This document shows, in pieces, positions 27,101-34,615 of a stretch of 49,369 bases of DNA. Position 1 is the first letter of the stretch. The number at the start of each line of letters is the position of its first letter. Under the pieces are notes generated by a model that had not been told where the DNA came from, ran no database searches, and saw only the letters and a list, made by a program, of their open reading frames with translations. A program made the position numbers and the translations under genes. This stretch comes from Roseibium aggregatum IAM 12614 (GTDB taxonomy: Bacteria > Pseudomonadota > Alphaproteobacteria > Rhizobiales > Stappiaceae), in NCBI RefSeq assembly GCF_000168975.1, contig NZ_AAUW01000031.1:1-49369 (forward strand), in the 5' to 3' direction.

Positions 27101-27177
27101 AACTCCGCATGCAGGATCAACTCCGGAGTTGTGGGCGTGTCGTTAAGCAAACCCTCGGCGGCAATTGAATCCGACAC
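21145..27177 (-). CDS. Giant DUF4011/SF1 helicase/Vsr-like nuclease/DUF3320 protein
   Basis: This 2010-residue protein is a predicted helicase-nuclease of a kind often found in bacterial defence islands. Visible parts in order: an N-terminal beta-rich region; a transglutaminase-like segment with LSTCLDTALLFAAAFEQAG (about 230) and HAFAGAWL; a DUF4011 start, WKRSLLDLSRRNRLLNIKP (about 390); Walker A EGPPGTGKSETIGN (about 705); Walker B VVFDEASQ (about 1340); IIVGDPKQMPPTNFF (about 1365); LNVAITRATSEVV (about 1580); a Vsr/MTES_1575-like endonuclease with RIDLGVV and GIECDGAAYHSS (1640-1720); and a C-terminal DUF3320 (about 1850-1920). GTG at 27177 is chosen because TGAGG lies nine bases upstream; the open frame continues to 27414 with unlikely composition. 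Substrate and mode of action are unknown. Confidence 0.88.
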   Translation of the reverse strand: MSDSIAAEGLLNDTPTTPELILHAEFARKVTFASHQNDVPVLLELTVENASEIPLEDLRLSISADPVVFGAREWPIDRLDAGAKLRIEDRRLPLAGGMLDKLTDRLRVDIHLTLHKGDDVLVEATDNVEALARNEWGGSRYMPELLAAFVTPNDGFVQKVLKDASRILVEGGRDGSINGYQTKSTQRSWELMSSIWAAVSAQGLTYAVPPASFETTGQKIRLPSDIRHTGLSTCLDTALLFAAAFEQAGLHPVLVFTKEHAFAGAWLQPAWFPTLTVDDPLVVRKAKDLRELVLFETTMATAGHPLPFTKAINEANRQIAEEHDPNFIYALDVYQARKRGIQPLSSVTEASVGGDATEPTSAPPLDIPPDDLPPFEQQDDVDLSEKTPEERLATWKRSLLDLSRRNRLLNIKPSSTALPIFCPDPGRLEDLLAGGAKLRLTSPPEKGAKGSDSDRAQFTLRTGDDWAHNHALDALERKEVIANTDPKTLEKAGINLYRKARADIEEGGSNTLFLALGMLRWTPSGTSSDSRAPMILVPVRLERASARSKPVLVRHDDDTVFNLTLLQMLKQDFGIEMPELVGELPRDESGVDVARIWDIVRHRVRDVPGFEVTEDVILGTFSFAKYLMWKDLADRTERLKEAPLVRHLIDTPREPFATPSLFVEPREIDRRIAPSDVFAPLNADSSQLVAVHASGQEGDFVLEGPPGTGKSETIGNIIAHNLALGNRVLFVSEKMAALDVVYRRLKQVGLGDFCLELHSNKASKKAVLDQLDTAWSSHETLDQEEWTREANRLAELRDRLNGLVDALHAPGPAGISARDAMGRTLRHGDLHRVDLDWPKRQGPLGFAPTPEAFEDLCTAARRLGQRFSETEAEDFETFVGIDTEEWNFAWQGQIVDVARRLGQAAKGLLTARAALVQRLDLSDVNTTREEVDALAEVTRCFSHCFATDLGFAMTSEGRNALESLSALLLLFERWQETRKQLPRGYRDEAIASAPVTAWIAERTEALGRSFLTRGGALKKLRTAITDQIGPGGERPENDLEKLADLAELKQKMTQIAGTLPNGTPWKGLATSAQSLRAAITGGEALRAATLRLGDAGHDIVALRAALRLRLCEGRDLLEQGGATDKAGADLRAALDAFTAVEAEWHGLTVPAGQSPEPQSLHRLIETTGAIADRERRLNAWCGWVSVRREAEEKGLGAFATALERGTLDHEQTVEAFRTAYCRWAAPELIDANPLLRRFSATTHTADIADFRIMDAAFSGLTASYVRARLSGEIPDRQTTADPGLGVLARQLQRGTRSAPVRQLVKDMGASLTRLTPCLMMSPLSVAQFLPAESELFDLVVFDEASQITVPDAIGAIARGRRSIIVGDPKQMPPTNFFSRDAGDDDGDGMIMADLESILDEALAARVPLHRLTGHYRSRHESLIAFSNHAYYEGQLVTYPSADTRETAVRLERVDGVYARGKGRNNPQEARAVVAEVVAHLKDPARRHLSIGVVTLNTEQQRLVENLLDEARRADPSLERFFGPNVQEPVFVKNLETVQGDQRDVILISICYGPTEPGAQTISMNFGPLNQKGGERRLNVAITRATSEVVIFCSFDPTMIDLTRTNSDAVRDLKNYLEFAAQGPAALGRAVRSYGNSDYDSDFEMAVAERLRAKGWTIRTQIGVSKFRIDLGVVHPDKPGEFLAGIECDGAAYHSSASARDRDRVRHIILERLGWRLLRVWSTDWFIDPRSRLEQLHHDLEVLLETVREEDRLAVEAAALSNEGSIEDAEPESQQDATRDQEFKDEEAVETETTLELLPETDPLPSEPTQPLAERDRPLAARMAKTDVPDALELDLGIVAQPQITLDPDSFHAPGYKPTLQRLARFHIQEEAPITFKRLSDLIARDHGFQRTGGKISSTIWHAVERVAPRTRSADEHWIFWSDATEPVDALSFRGLEINGRLRQWKEVPLPEKLGLIRKILDQAPEDLAETVAGVLGYGRVTQSFRADISKLAAMFGQGQADREDESNGPD

Positions 27178-27367
27178 AATAAATAACCTCACGACTAAAA
27201 CAGCTTTTAAGTGTAGTTTATCGCGGCATATGATGCATGCAAGCAGGCTACACCCAAGCGTTGTTAGAGGGCGCGAACTGGACCGAATACTCCAACCAAA
27301 ATAACGGCCAAATGGCGAATCAGGGCTACCAAGCCAACAGGCTGCAACCAATCTCCCACCACCTCGC

Positions 27368-28219
27368 TCAATCGTTCTCCTCGTCGAGCCACCCCTCCTT
27401 TTTCGCCTGCTCAACGATTTCCCATCTGTGCTGACGGAACACGGCCGCCCGGCTGACCTTTGACAGTTTCACCATGCTGTCGCTGACTGTTATTAAAAGG
27501 CGCTCGGAAGCTGTTAACGGTCTTCGACCTTCGGTGATAATCAATGCATCCGCGACCGATTTAGCCTTCGGCATTTCTCCCAGAATGAGATCAAGAACTC
27601 TTGACTGAACATCAGCGTCGAGGTCGGCAAGGGCCTTGAGATCGGATTGCTTTTCTGCGAACAGTGTCCCCTTCAAACGCTCGCGTGATTGCGGGCTCAG
27701 ACCGCGAAAAATCTGAATTGCCAGTTCAACCGTGCGGCGGGAAAGACCAGTGGTTTCAGCTGCGTTTTGGCAAAACGCAAAAATTGCGATTTGATTTTCA
27801 CGTTTGTTTTTAGTGGCTTGGCTCTTGCGATCTCCGCCATGTTTCGTTTCCGGATGCAGAGCCTCATACACCCGCTTCAGTTCACTCAGCGCCTCGCACC
27901 TCTCCAACGCGTTGAAGTTCTTGCGGCCGAGGTTTTCCAAGATCTCGTGAAGCCGCATTTCGTCGGCGGAGTGCTCGGATGATGGTTCCAGCACCCTGGC
28001 GTTGATCTCTCGCCACCTGGCAAGCTTTGCCGCTGTCAGGCGATGGGCTCCCGCGACCAGGGTATAGCGCTTCCCATTCTGAACCACGTCGATCGGCGTC
28101 TTCTGGCCCATCTCCTTGAACATGTCTCGAAGGCACTCGGCCCACTCCTGATCCACGTCCCGAATTCGGTCCTCGGGGGTTTCGATAATGGATAGTTTAA
28201 TGGACTGATAAACGCTCAA
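27368..28219 (-). CDS. ParB-like protein related to Mu-like phage ParB
   Basis: This 283-residue protein has a ParB/Srx-fold N-terminal domain (SIIETPEDRIRDV, then YTLVAGAHRLTAAKLARW with the GxHR motif near residue 60), a central helix-turn-helix with FCQNAAETTGLSRRTVELAI, and a conserved C-terminus ending KEGWLDEEND. It is clearly paralogous to the ParB-like protein at 48800-49369, including FAEKQSDLKALADLDA. Proteins of this type sit at the head of early operons in alphaproteobacterial Mu-like phages. Here it lies 190 bases upstream of the giant helicase gene in the same orientation. TTG at 28219, with GAGG upstream, is preferred; the frame is open to 28471 but unconvincing there. Confidence 0.8.
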   Translation of the reverse strand: MSVYQSIKLSIIETPEDRIRDVDQEWAECLRDMFKEMGQKTPIDVVQNGKRYTLVAGAHRLTAAKLARWREINARVLEPSSEHSADEMRLHEILENLGRKNFNALERCEALSELKRVYEALHPETKHGGDRKSQATKNKRENQIAIFAFCQNAAETTGLSRRTVELAIQIFRGLSPQSRERLKGTLFAEKQSDLKALADLDADVQSRVLDLILGEMPKAKSVADALIITEGRRPLTASERLLITVSDSMVKLSKVSRAAVFRQHRWEIVEQAKKEGWLDEEND

Positions 28220-28385
28220 ATCGTGCCTCGTTTGTTGAGAACGGCAGCTCGTATCGGCCAAGCGAGTGCCGCTGGTTTTCTGGTCGTGGACCGGGGAAAG
28301 GGTTTGTGCTCTTCCTGTCCGGAGTGGTTTAAGGAAACAGCTATCAGGGATTGAGATTTCAGGTCTTCGTTTTGGGAAACAGCAA

Positions 28386-29624
28386 TTGATCAGGATTTTG
28401 CATACTGCCGACGTCCATCTCGATTCGCCACTCAAGTCACTCGCGCTTCGCGATGAAGGTCTGCAAAGCACCGTTCACACGGCGACCAGGACGGCATTCA
28501 CGCGGCTGGTCGACTTTGCATTGGCCGAGGATGTCTCGGCGCTGCTGATCGCAGGCGATCTCTTCGACGGCGCTGAGCGAAGCGCCAAGACGGCCGCATT
28601 CTTGACCGGCCAGCTGGATCGGCTGAAACAAGCCGGTATTCCTGTTTTTTACATCAAGGGGAACCACGACGCGGAAAACCCGCTGACCGGCGAAGTCAGC
28701 CTGCCGGAGAATGTCCATGTCTTCGACGGCCGTGGCGGCCGGCAGCAACTCGGTGAGACGGACGTCTGGATCCACGGGGTGAGCTTCAGCGGAAGGCAGG
28801 CACCCGACAGTCTGTTGCCGAAATTCGGCTCTCCGGAACCCGATGCGGTCAACATCGCCATGTTGCACACTTCCCTGGCCGGAAGCCAGGGACACGATAC
28901 CTATGCCCCCTGCTCTGTCGCGGAACTCTCGGCGATGGGGTTTGACTACTGGGCACTCGGCCATGTGCACAAACGACAAGTCCATGCCACCGCCCCCTGG
29001 ATTGTCATGCCGGGCATTCCGCAAGGCCGTGACATTGGCGAGGCCGGACCGAAGTCCGCCACTCTGCTTACGATCGAAGACAAGACAATCTCGATCTCCG
29101 AGGTCCCGACATCTGCGGCGGAATTCCTGGAGCTCACGGTCGATATCGGCAGCCTTGAGACAGATGACGAAATCCGAGGCCACATCCGCCGGCACTTGCA
29201 GGAGATGGCGGAAGGCCTGTCTGCCGGCGCTGGACTTGTCCGGCTCACAGTCGCAGGTCAGACAGGCCGCAAATGGCAGGTGTTGCGGGATCAGGACAGC
29301 TGGGCGGAAATCATCGCGGAACTCGCCCGGGGCACCGAGCGACTCTGGATCGAGAAGGTCAAATTCTATCTGACCGGGAAAGCGGAGGGAGCTGACAGCA
29401 AGTCAGCTGTTGGCGAGCTTGAACAGTTGATGGCTGAAATCCGCGATGAGCCGGCCATTGTCGCGGAGATGCGTGAATTGCTAGAAACCGTGGCCAGCGA
29501 AATCCCAACCACTCGGAGAGCTCGGCTGTTGCCAAGTGAAGAGGCTGCCGAACAGCTCATGCGTTCTCTGTCTGACGCCGGCGCGGAAGGCATCCTTGCC
29601 GCCATGAAGGGCGCAAGTGAATGA
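28386..29624 (+). CDS. DNA repair exonuclease, SbcD/YhaO-like
   Basis: This 412-residue protein is a Mre11/SbcD-family metallophosphoesterase. The nuclease motifs are all present: HTADVHLDSP (D-x-H, residues 5-14), IAGDLFDGA (about 58), IKGNHDAENPLTG (GNHD, about 93), MLHTSLAGS (about 160) and ALGHVHKRQV (GHVH, about 195). A C-terminal helical region follows for docking with the partner ATPase. TTG at 28386 gives the family-like IRILHTADVH start; an in-frame codon at 28266 would add 40 unlike residues. The stop overlaps the start of the SMC-like ATPase gene by four bases, so the two are translationally coupled. Confidence 0.9.
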   Translation: MIRILHTADVHLDSPLKSLALRDEGLQSTVHTATRTAFTRLVDFALAEDVSALLIAGDLFDGAERSAKTAAFLTGQLDRLKQAGIPVFYIKGNHDAENPLTGEVSLPENVHVFDGRGGRQQLGETDVWIHGVSFSGRQAPDSLLPKFGSPEPDAVNIAMLHTSLAGSQGHDTYAPCSVAELSAMGFDYWALGHVHKRQVHATAPWIVMPGIPQGRDIGEAGPKSATLLTIEDKTISISEVPTSAAEFLELTVDIGSLETDDEIRGHIRRHLQEMAEGLSAGAGLVRLTVAGQTGRKWQVLRDQDSWAEIIAELARGTERLWIEKVKFYLTGKAEGADSKSAVGELEQLMAEIRDEPAIVAEMRELLETVASEIPTTRRARLLPSEEAAEQLMRSLSDAGAEGILAAMKGASE

Positions 29625-32600
29625 TGCGCCTGCAGAAACTCAACCTCGATCTCTTCGGCCACTTCACCGGCAAGTCCTATGACTTCGGGGCCAAAGCGGG
29701 AGCCTCCGATTTCCATGTGATCTACGGGCCGAACGAAGCCGGCAAGACCACGACAATGGAAGCCTTCCTGCGCCTGCTCTACGGGTTTCCTCACCAGGAC
29801 CAATACGACTTTCTGCACCAACGCAAAAATCTACGCGTGTCAGGTGTCCTGGATGTCGACGGCTCGCGGCTCCATCTCTCCCGGCTGTCCACCCGCGATC
29901 CGTCACTGCGAGATCTCAACGACACGCCCTTGCCGGAAACGGCTCTGGCCGCACACCTGGGCGGCCTGTCAGAAACAGACTATAGGCAGCTGCTTTGCCT
30001 TGATGATGGAACCATCGAAAAGGGCGGCGAAGAAATTGTCAGCAGCAAGGGCGATATCGGCCGGCTCCTGTTCTCGGCAGCGGCGGGCGTCAGTGACCTC
30101 ACCAGGGTGCTCGAGCAGTTCCGCGACAAGGCCGACGGCATCTACCGCAAGCGTGCCACCTCCACCCGGATCGCGCAGCTGAAGCGCGACCTGGCAGACG
30201 TCGAGCGCCAGATCAGGGAAACGGACGTTCCCGTCAGCGCCTATAAGAAACTGAAACAGGCGCTGGAAGCCGCCCAGGTCCAAGAGGCAAGCGCGCGAAA
30301 AGAACGAAGCGCATTGCTGACTTCAAAGGCGGATTTAGAGGCCTTTAAAGCGGCTTTACCGAAGCTCGCCGAGATCGACGCCCTGGAAGCCGAACTGACC
30401 GAGTACTCCGGCTATCCGACGTACCTGGATGTCAATCCGGAAGCGTTGGTGACGCTCCTGACAGAGCAGAACAGACATCTCGCCGACAAAGACCGGATTG
30501 ACCAGGAGACAGCGAATTTGCGTGACCGGCTGGCTCAGTTGCAGCGCCACCCGGAACACTTATCGGTCTCGGACGATCTGGAGCGGCTCGACGTTTTGCG
30601 CAGTCGTTATACGACGGCAGACCTGGATCTCGACAAACGGCGCAGAGCACTCGCTGACATTCATCACGACATGCTCCGGGCAGCGAAGGATCTGAACGCC
30701 GCTGAAAACATCGACCCAAAAGCCTTGGTGCTTTCGCCCGGTCAGATGGGGCAGCTGGAAACGGCCAGGGATAGTCTGCGAACCTACACCCGCGACCTCG
30801 CCAATGTGGAAAAGGAAATTGAAGCGCTGCTGGAACGTATTGAGATCGCTGAACAGGAACTGGCCAAGTTCCAAAACAACGATCCGGCCACCATCCTCGT
30901 GGGCCCGATCTTGTCCCGCTATTCTATCGACAGCCTTGCCCCGCGTTACGCCACGGCTTGCCAGGCAGTTCGCATAGCCACGACTGCCCGTGAAGATGCT
31001 CTCTCCGCGCTGACGGTCTCCGGCCAGGTCTTTGAAGCGGTTCCGCCAGTGGCAATCTCTTCCTTTGAAGCCGAGGAGCTCGCGGAGAAACATCGCACCC
31101 TCCAGGATCAACGCTCCAAACTCTCCGACCGGTGCGAAGATCTGAATGCCGACCTGAGCGCAGCGGCACACCGCATCACCGCTCTTAAGGCGGGAACAGG
31201 CGTCGTGGATGACGCGGCAGCTGAGGCAGCAAAGACGGAACGCGATCAACTGTGGGCCGCCCATAAATCCGCCCTTGATCCCTCCTCTGCCGGCACCTTC
31301 GAAACCGCCATGCAGAAGGTCGACCAGGTATCGGAGACCCGGCTTGATCATGCGGCCGAGCTCGGCCGGCTGCGAGCCGAGGAGCATAGGCAAAGCGAAG
31401 TCGAAACTGAGCTGTCTTCCGCAAAGGAACGCCTTGCGAAGCTGGATGAAGAGCTGGCCGCCGTCAGCGATACCGTTGACGGCTACGCCCGCCGCTGTGG
31501 CTTAAACAGCTCAATCAGCCCGACGACATTCTCGGTGTGGGTTGGAAAGCTCGAGATAGCGACACAGGCTGACACGAACTGCAAACGCCTGGAGACGGAA
31601 CACGAGACCACGCTCTCGGACGCCCAGCGCGCAATCGTAGAGTTGCGGGCGGCATTGCACCTCGAGACCGAAGACTTCGACACCTTGATCACCGAGGCGC
31701 GTGGGCGTCGGGACGAAGAGCGGGCACAGGAAGACAAGCGTAAGGCGGCGATCGAGACATGCAAGAACCTGAAAGCCGAGCTCGTGCGCCAACAGCAAGC
31801 CATCAGCAACCTGCAAAAGAGCCACAAAGCACATCAGGAAACCTGGACCTCACTGATCTCTGAATTCTTCGGCTCTGCCCTCGACCCGGGAGGGGTAATC
31901 CAATCTCTCGAGCCACTGCGTGAGCTCCGGGAAATGGATGGTCGCCGCGCGGGTGCGGAGCGCCAGGTCGAGGCGATGGAAAAAGATCAGGAGGATTTTG
32001 CGCGGGAAGTTGCGCGCCTGGCAAAGGCCGTGGGCATCGACGCCTCCACGCCTCCGATGGAGGCCTACAAAGCCCTTCTGGATATTGCCCAAGCCGCCGG
32101 CGAAGCAGAGCAACAGTTTGAGACGCTGTCCAAGGATCTCCAGGCGGCCGAAGACGCATTGAGCGAGACCCAGACAGCCCTTGAAGACATCGAGAGGAAA
32201 ACGGCCGATTTGGCTGCGCTGTTCCCGGATCGCGTTCCGAGAGGCTCACTACAAGACTTGCGCAAAGCGCTTGGCAAGGCCCAGGCCGTGATCGATAAGC
32301 GAGCGCGGTTGACGGAATTCTCCGGCTCGATCCGAACGGACCTGGCGGTGACAGACCTGGAAGCCGCCAGGACAAAGCTCGAAGGAACAACAGCGACGAA
32401 CCTGGCAGCTTCGTTGATGGGCCTCGAGGAAGATCTGACCACCATTGAAACGCGTCTTGAAACCTCGATTGAAGAACGCACGGCCGCACAAAAGGACCTT
32501 GCCGCCGTGACGGGAGAAGCTGACGTCGCCGCATTGATCGAGCAAAAGGCCACGTTGGAAATCGAGCTGGAAGAGGCCGCGTTGTCCTATCTGGAAGCGG

Positions 32601-33058
32601 CATTCGGGCTGCGACTGGCCGAAGAAGCCATTCGCCGCTACCGGGACAGTCATCGCAGCGGCATGATGGAGGCCACCGAAAAGGCCTTCGCGGATCTCAC
32701 CAACGGAGCTTACGCTCGATTGCAGACGCGGCCGGAAGGCTCCTCGGAAATCCTGCAGGCAATCGATGCGTCCGGTACGGCCAAACAGGCAAGCGACCTG
32801 TCAAAGGGCACACGCTTCCAGCTGTTCCTCGCTCTTCGGGCCGCAGCCTATGAGCAGCTCGCCAGCCAGGGCGTGTGCCTGCCGTTTTTCTGCGATGATA
32901 TTTTCGAGACCTTTGATGAGGACAGAACCCGGTCCGCCTGCAAGGTCATGGAACAAATCGGACGAACTGGACAGGCGATCTATCTGACCCACCATCGGCA
33001 TGTCGTGGATATTGCCAGAGAGGTTTGTGGGGATGGTGTGGCGGTGCATGAGCTGTGA
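29621..33058 (+). CDS. SMC-like AAA ATPase, YhaN/SbcC-like
   Basis: This 1145-residue protein is the Rad50/SbcC-like partner of the upstream nuclease. The N-terminal ATPase half carries Walker A IYGPNEAGKTTTMEAFLRLLYGF near residue 35. Two long coiled-coil arms rich in glutamate, lysine and alanine occupy about 190-960. The C-terminal half carries the ABC signature DLSKGTRFQLFLALRAA and Walker B LPFFCDDIFETFDEDR near 1085-1105, then a switch histidine in YLTHHRHVV. No zinc-hook CxxC is obvious in the arms, as is usual for YhaN rather than SbcC. The start may be 29621 or the adjacent ATG at 29624. The pair probably processes DNA ends. Confidence 0.9.
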   Translation: MMRLQKLNLDLFGHFTGKSYDFGAKAGASDFHVIYGPNEAGKTTTMEAFLRLLYGFPHQDQYDFLHQRKNLRVSGVLDVDGSRLHLSRLSTRDPSLRDLNDTPLPETALAAHLGGLSETDYRQLLCLDDGTIEKGGEEIVSSKGDIGRLLFSAAAGVSDLTRVLEQFRDKADGIYRKRATSTRIAQLKRDLADVERQIRETDVPVSAYKKLKQALEAAQVQEASARKERSALLTSKADLEAFKAALPKLAEIDALEAELTEYSGYPTYLDVNPEALVTLLTEQNRHLADKDRIDQETANLRDRLAQLQRHPEHLSVSDDLERLDVLRSRYTTADLDLDKRRRALADIHHDMLRAAKDLNAAENIDPKALVLSPGQMGQLETARDSLRTYTRDLANVEKEIEALLERIEIAEQELAKFQNNDPATILVGPILSRYSIDSLAPRYATACQAVRIATTAREDALSALTVSGQVFEAVPPVAISSFEAEELAEKHRTLQDQRSKLSDRCEDLNADLSAAAHRITALKAGTGVVDDAAAEAAKTERDQLWAAHKSALDPSSAGTFETAMQKVDQVSETRLDHAAELGRLRAEEHRQSEVETELSSAKERLAKLDEELAAVSDTVDGYARRCGLNSSISPTTFSVWVGKLEIATQADTNCKRLETEHETTLSDAQRAIVELRAALHLETEDFDTLITEARGRRDEERAQEDKRKAAIETCKNLKAELVRQQQAISNLQKSHKAHQETWTSLISEFFGSALDPGGVIQSLEPLRELREMDGRRAGAERQVEAMEKDQEDFAREVARLAKAVGIDASTPPMEAYKALLDIAQAAGEAEQQFETLSKDLQAAEDALSETQTALEDIERKTADLAALFPDRVPRGSLQDLRKALGKAQAVIDKRARLTEFSGSIRTDLAVTDLEAARTKLEGTTATNLAASLMGLEEDLTTIETRLETSIEERTAAQKDLAAVTGEADVAALIEQKATLEIELEEAALSYLEAAFGLRLAEEAIRRYRDSHRSGMMEATEKAFADLTNGAYARLQTRPEGSSEILQAIDASGTAKQASDLSKGTRFQLFLALRAAAYEQLASQGVCLPFFCDDIFETFDEDRTRSACKVMEQIGRTGQAIYLTHHRHVVDIAREVCGDGVAVHEL

Positions 33059-33358
33059 AACACTGTCTGCACCCGAAACCCGCAAAGCCGTTTGTTCACG
33101 CCTTCGGACATGCTTCCCTATCGGATACTTGCAGCTTTTCGTTTGCCAATCGAAGGGGCGCACAGAGGTCTTTTCGTGGCGCTCCGCTCGAATGACCAGA
33201 ACCGACTTTCCTTGCGACATCAACGAGTATCAGGAACGTGACAAAAGCTGATGTAATTGGCAATCGAGTAACAGCAACTTCAACGTCGCCAAACCCGCAA
33301 AACTCGCCTAGGTTGAAGGCAAGACTAAGACGCGAGTGGATCTTTGCGGGGCGGGAAA
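33059..33358 (+). other. Intergenic stretch, nothing recognised
   Basis: These 300 bases separate the YhaN-like gene from the next two-gene module. An open frame crosses it (33000-33251) but overlaps the end of the ATPase gene in another phase and has no protein-like composition. No terminator or promoter could be assigned. The only clear signal is a purine-rich GCGGGAAA just before the ATG at 33359. Confidence 0.45.
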
Positions 33359-34615
33359 ATGGCAAGCGAAATAGGTAAACTTGCAAGAGGGGTCGTCGGC
33401 GGGTGGCTTCTCCACCACGACCAGAAATTACTAAACAGCAAGACGGTTGAGTTTGAAAACATCGCGACCGCTGGGCGGTCGGCTCGCCTGCTATCGGCCA
33501 TATCAAAGGAAGACACTTGGACCGTAGACAACGATAGGGTCGTGGAGCTCGGCCGCCAGCTAGGCATTCGAAAGCACGAACTGCGCGGGCTTCTTGAGGT
33601 TCTGGTATCCGAGGGGTTGGTTCAATCTGGGGGCCAAGGGGTCACAGTCCTAGGCGTCACACAGGCCCGGCTGCTGGACCACGCTGCGAACATCTTCGAC
33701 GCACATAGGCCGGAAGGAATTGAATATGCGGCAATCGAGCTTGCTGAACGCGGAAGCACCACCCCCGTAAGACAAGCTGATTGTGCAGAAGAGCTGTCGG
33801 ACAGGTACAAGTTATCACAGGTGGAACTACAGGATCTCTTCACCCAGTCCGAACACATCGGTTTCGTGGACTACGAAGGAAAAGGAGAAGACCGCCTTTA
33901 TTTTAACGGATCGCTCTTCAAACGGGATCACGCAGACAAAGCTCGCAAAATACTCGATTCACTTACTAATACCGAGCGAGTGAACCTCCTGGAAGCCGAT
34001 GAACGCTTGCGCACGAGCGGTTGTTTGCCTGCTGGAAGCGTGCGGAAGGTCGTTGGCGAAGTACTCTGGAGCAAGCTTCACCAGATCGGATATTTCGAAG
34101 TTAGCATAGTCTCCAACGAATACGGCAGCACCGAGTTCGTAACCAAGCCCGAAGCGCTTACCAAATTCGTGCCTTCGGGCCTTGCTGACATGCTCGACGA
34201 CGCAAAGGCCCTGTCAAGCAGCCTAACTTTCGGAACCTTAGCGAGCCCGGCCGCGCGCGGCAGAATAAGATCGCCGGCAGTGTTAATGGACGCATTCATC
34301 GGTCGCGGCTACGTCGAAGGGTGGGCAAGTGCGATTAAGCGGGATTATACCGCACTGGAGCGTAAGGGGGTTGTACAAGTGAGTTCGTCTTCGAGCGGGC
34401 ATAAACTGACGCTGCTCAAACCTGAGGTAGGCAAGATGGCACGGGAACTTGTTCTGAAGGGCAACGCCTCCAGCATTGCGGCCGAGCTTTTAATTGGAGA
34501 TCGAAGAACCGACTTTGCGGGCCCGGAAACAGCGCGTAGAGATGAACGCCGCAAGGATGTACCCGAAGCAAAAGCTGCGGCTGCCCGTTCACTGAACATA
34601 TTGAGGAAGCGCTGA
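33359..34615 (+). CDS. Unknown protein, probable multi-winged-helix, paired with a nuclease
   Basis: I do not recognise a family for this 418-residue protein. The N-terminal part (about 50-100) reads as a winged helix: NDRVVELGRQLGIRKHELRGLLEVLVSEGLVQSGGQGVTVLGVT. A second similar unit may lie at 130-190 (AEELSDRYKLSQVELQDLFTQSEHIGFVDYEG) and a third near 330-370 (IKRDYTALERKGVVQVSSSSSGHKLTLLKPEVG). The C-terminus is basic and alanine-rich. No membrane segment is seen. Its TGA overlaps the ATG of the following nuclease gene by one base (TGATG), so the two products are probably made together. A DNA-sensing or regulatory role for the nuclease partner is inference. Confidence 0.8.
   Translation: MASEIGKLARGVVGGWLLHHDQKLLNSKTVEFENIATAGRSARLLSAISKEDTWTVDNDRVVELGRQLGIRKHELRGLLEVLVSEGLVQSGGQGVTVLGVTQARLLDHAANIFDAHRPEGIEYAAIELAERGSTTPVRQADCAEELSDRYKLSQVELQDLFTQSEHIGFVDYEGKGEDRLYFNGSLFKRDHADKARKILDSLTNTERVNLLEADERLRTSGCLPAGSVRKVVGEVLWSKLHQIGYFEVSIVSNEYGSTEFVTKPEALTKFVPSGLADMLDDAKALSSSLTFGTLASPAARGRIRSPAVLMDAFIGRGYVEGWASAIKRDYTALERKGVVQVSSSSSGHKLTLLKPEVGKMARELVLKGNASSIAAELLIGDRRTDFAGPETARRDERRKDVPEAKAAAARSLNILRKR

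Noticed and set aside
33000..33251. 83-codon frame after the YhaN-like gene
   Set aside because: Overlaps the ATPase gene end in another phase and looks like random coding.
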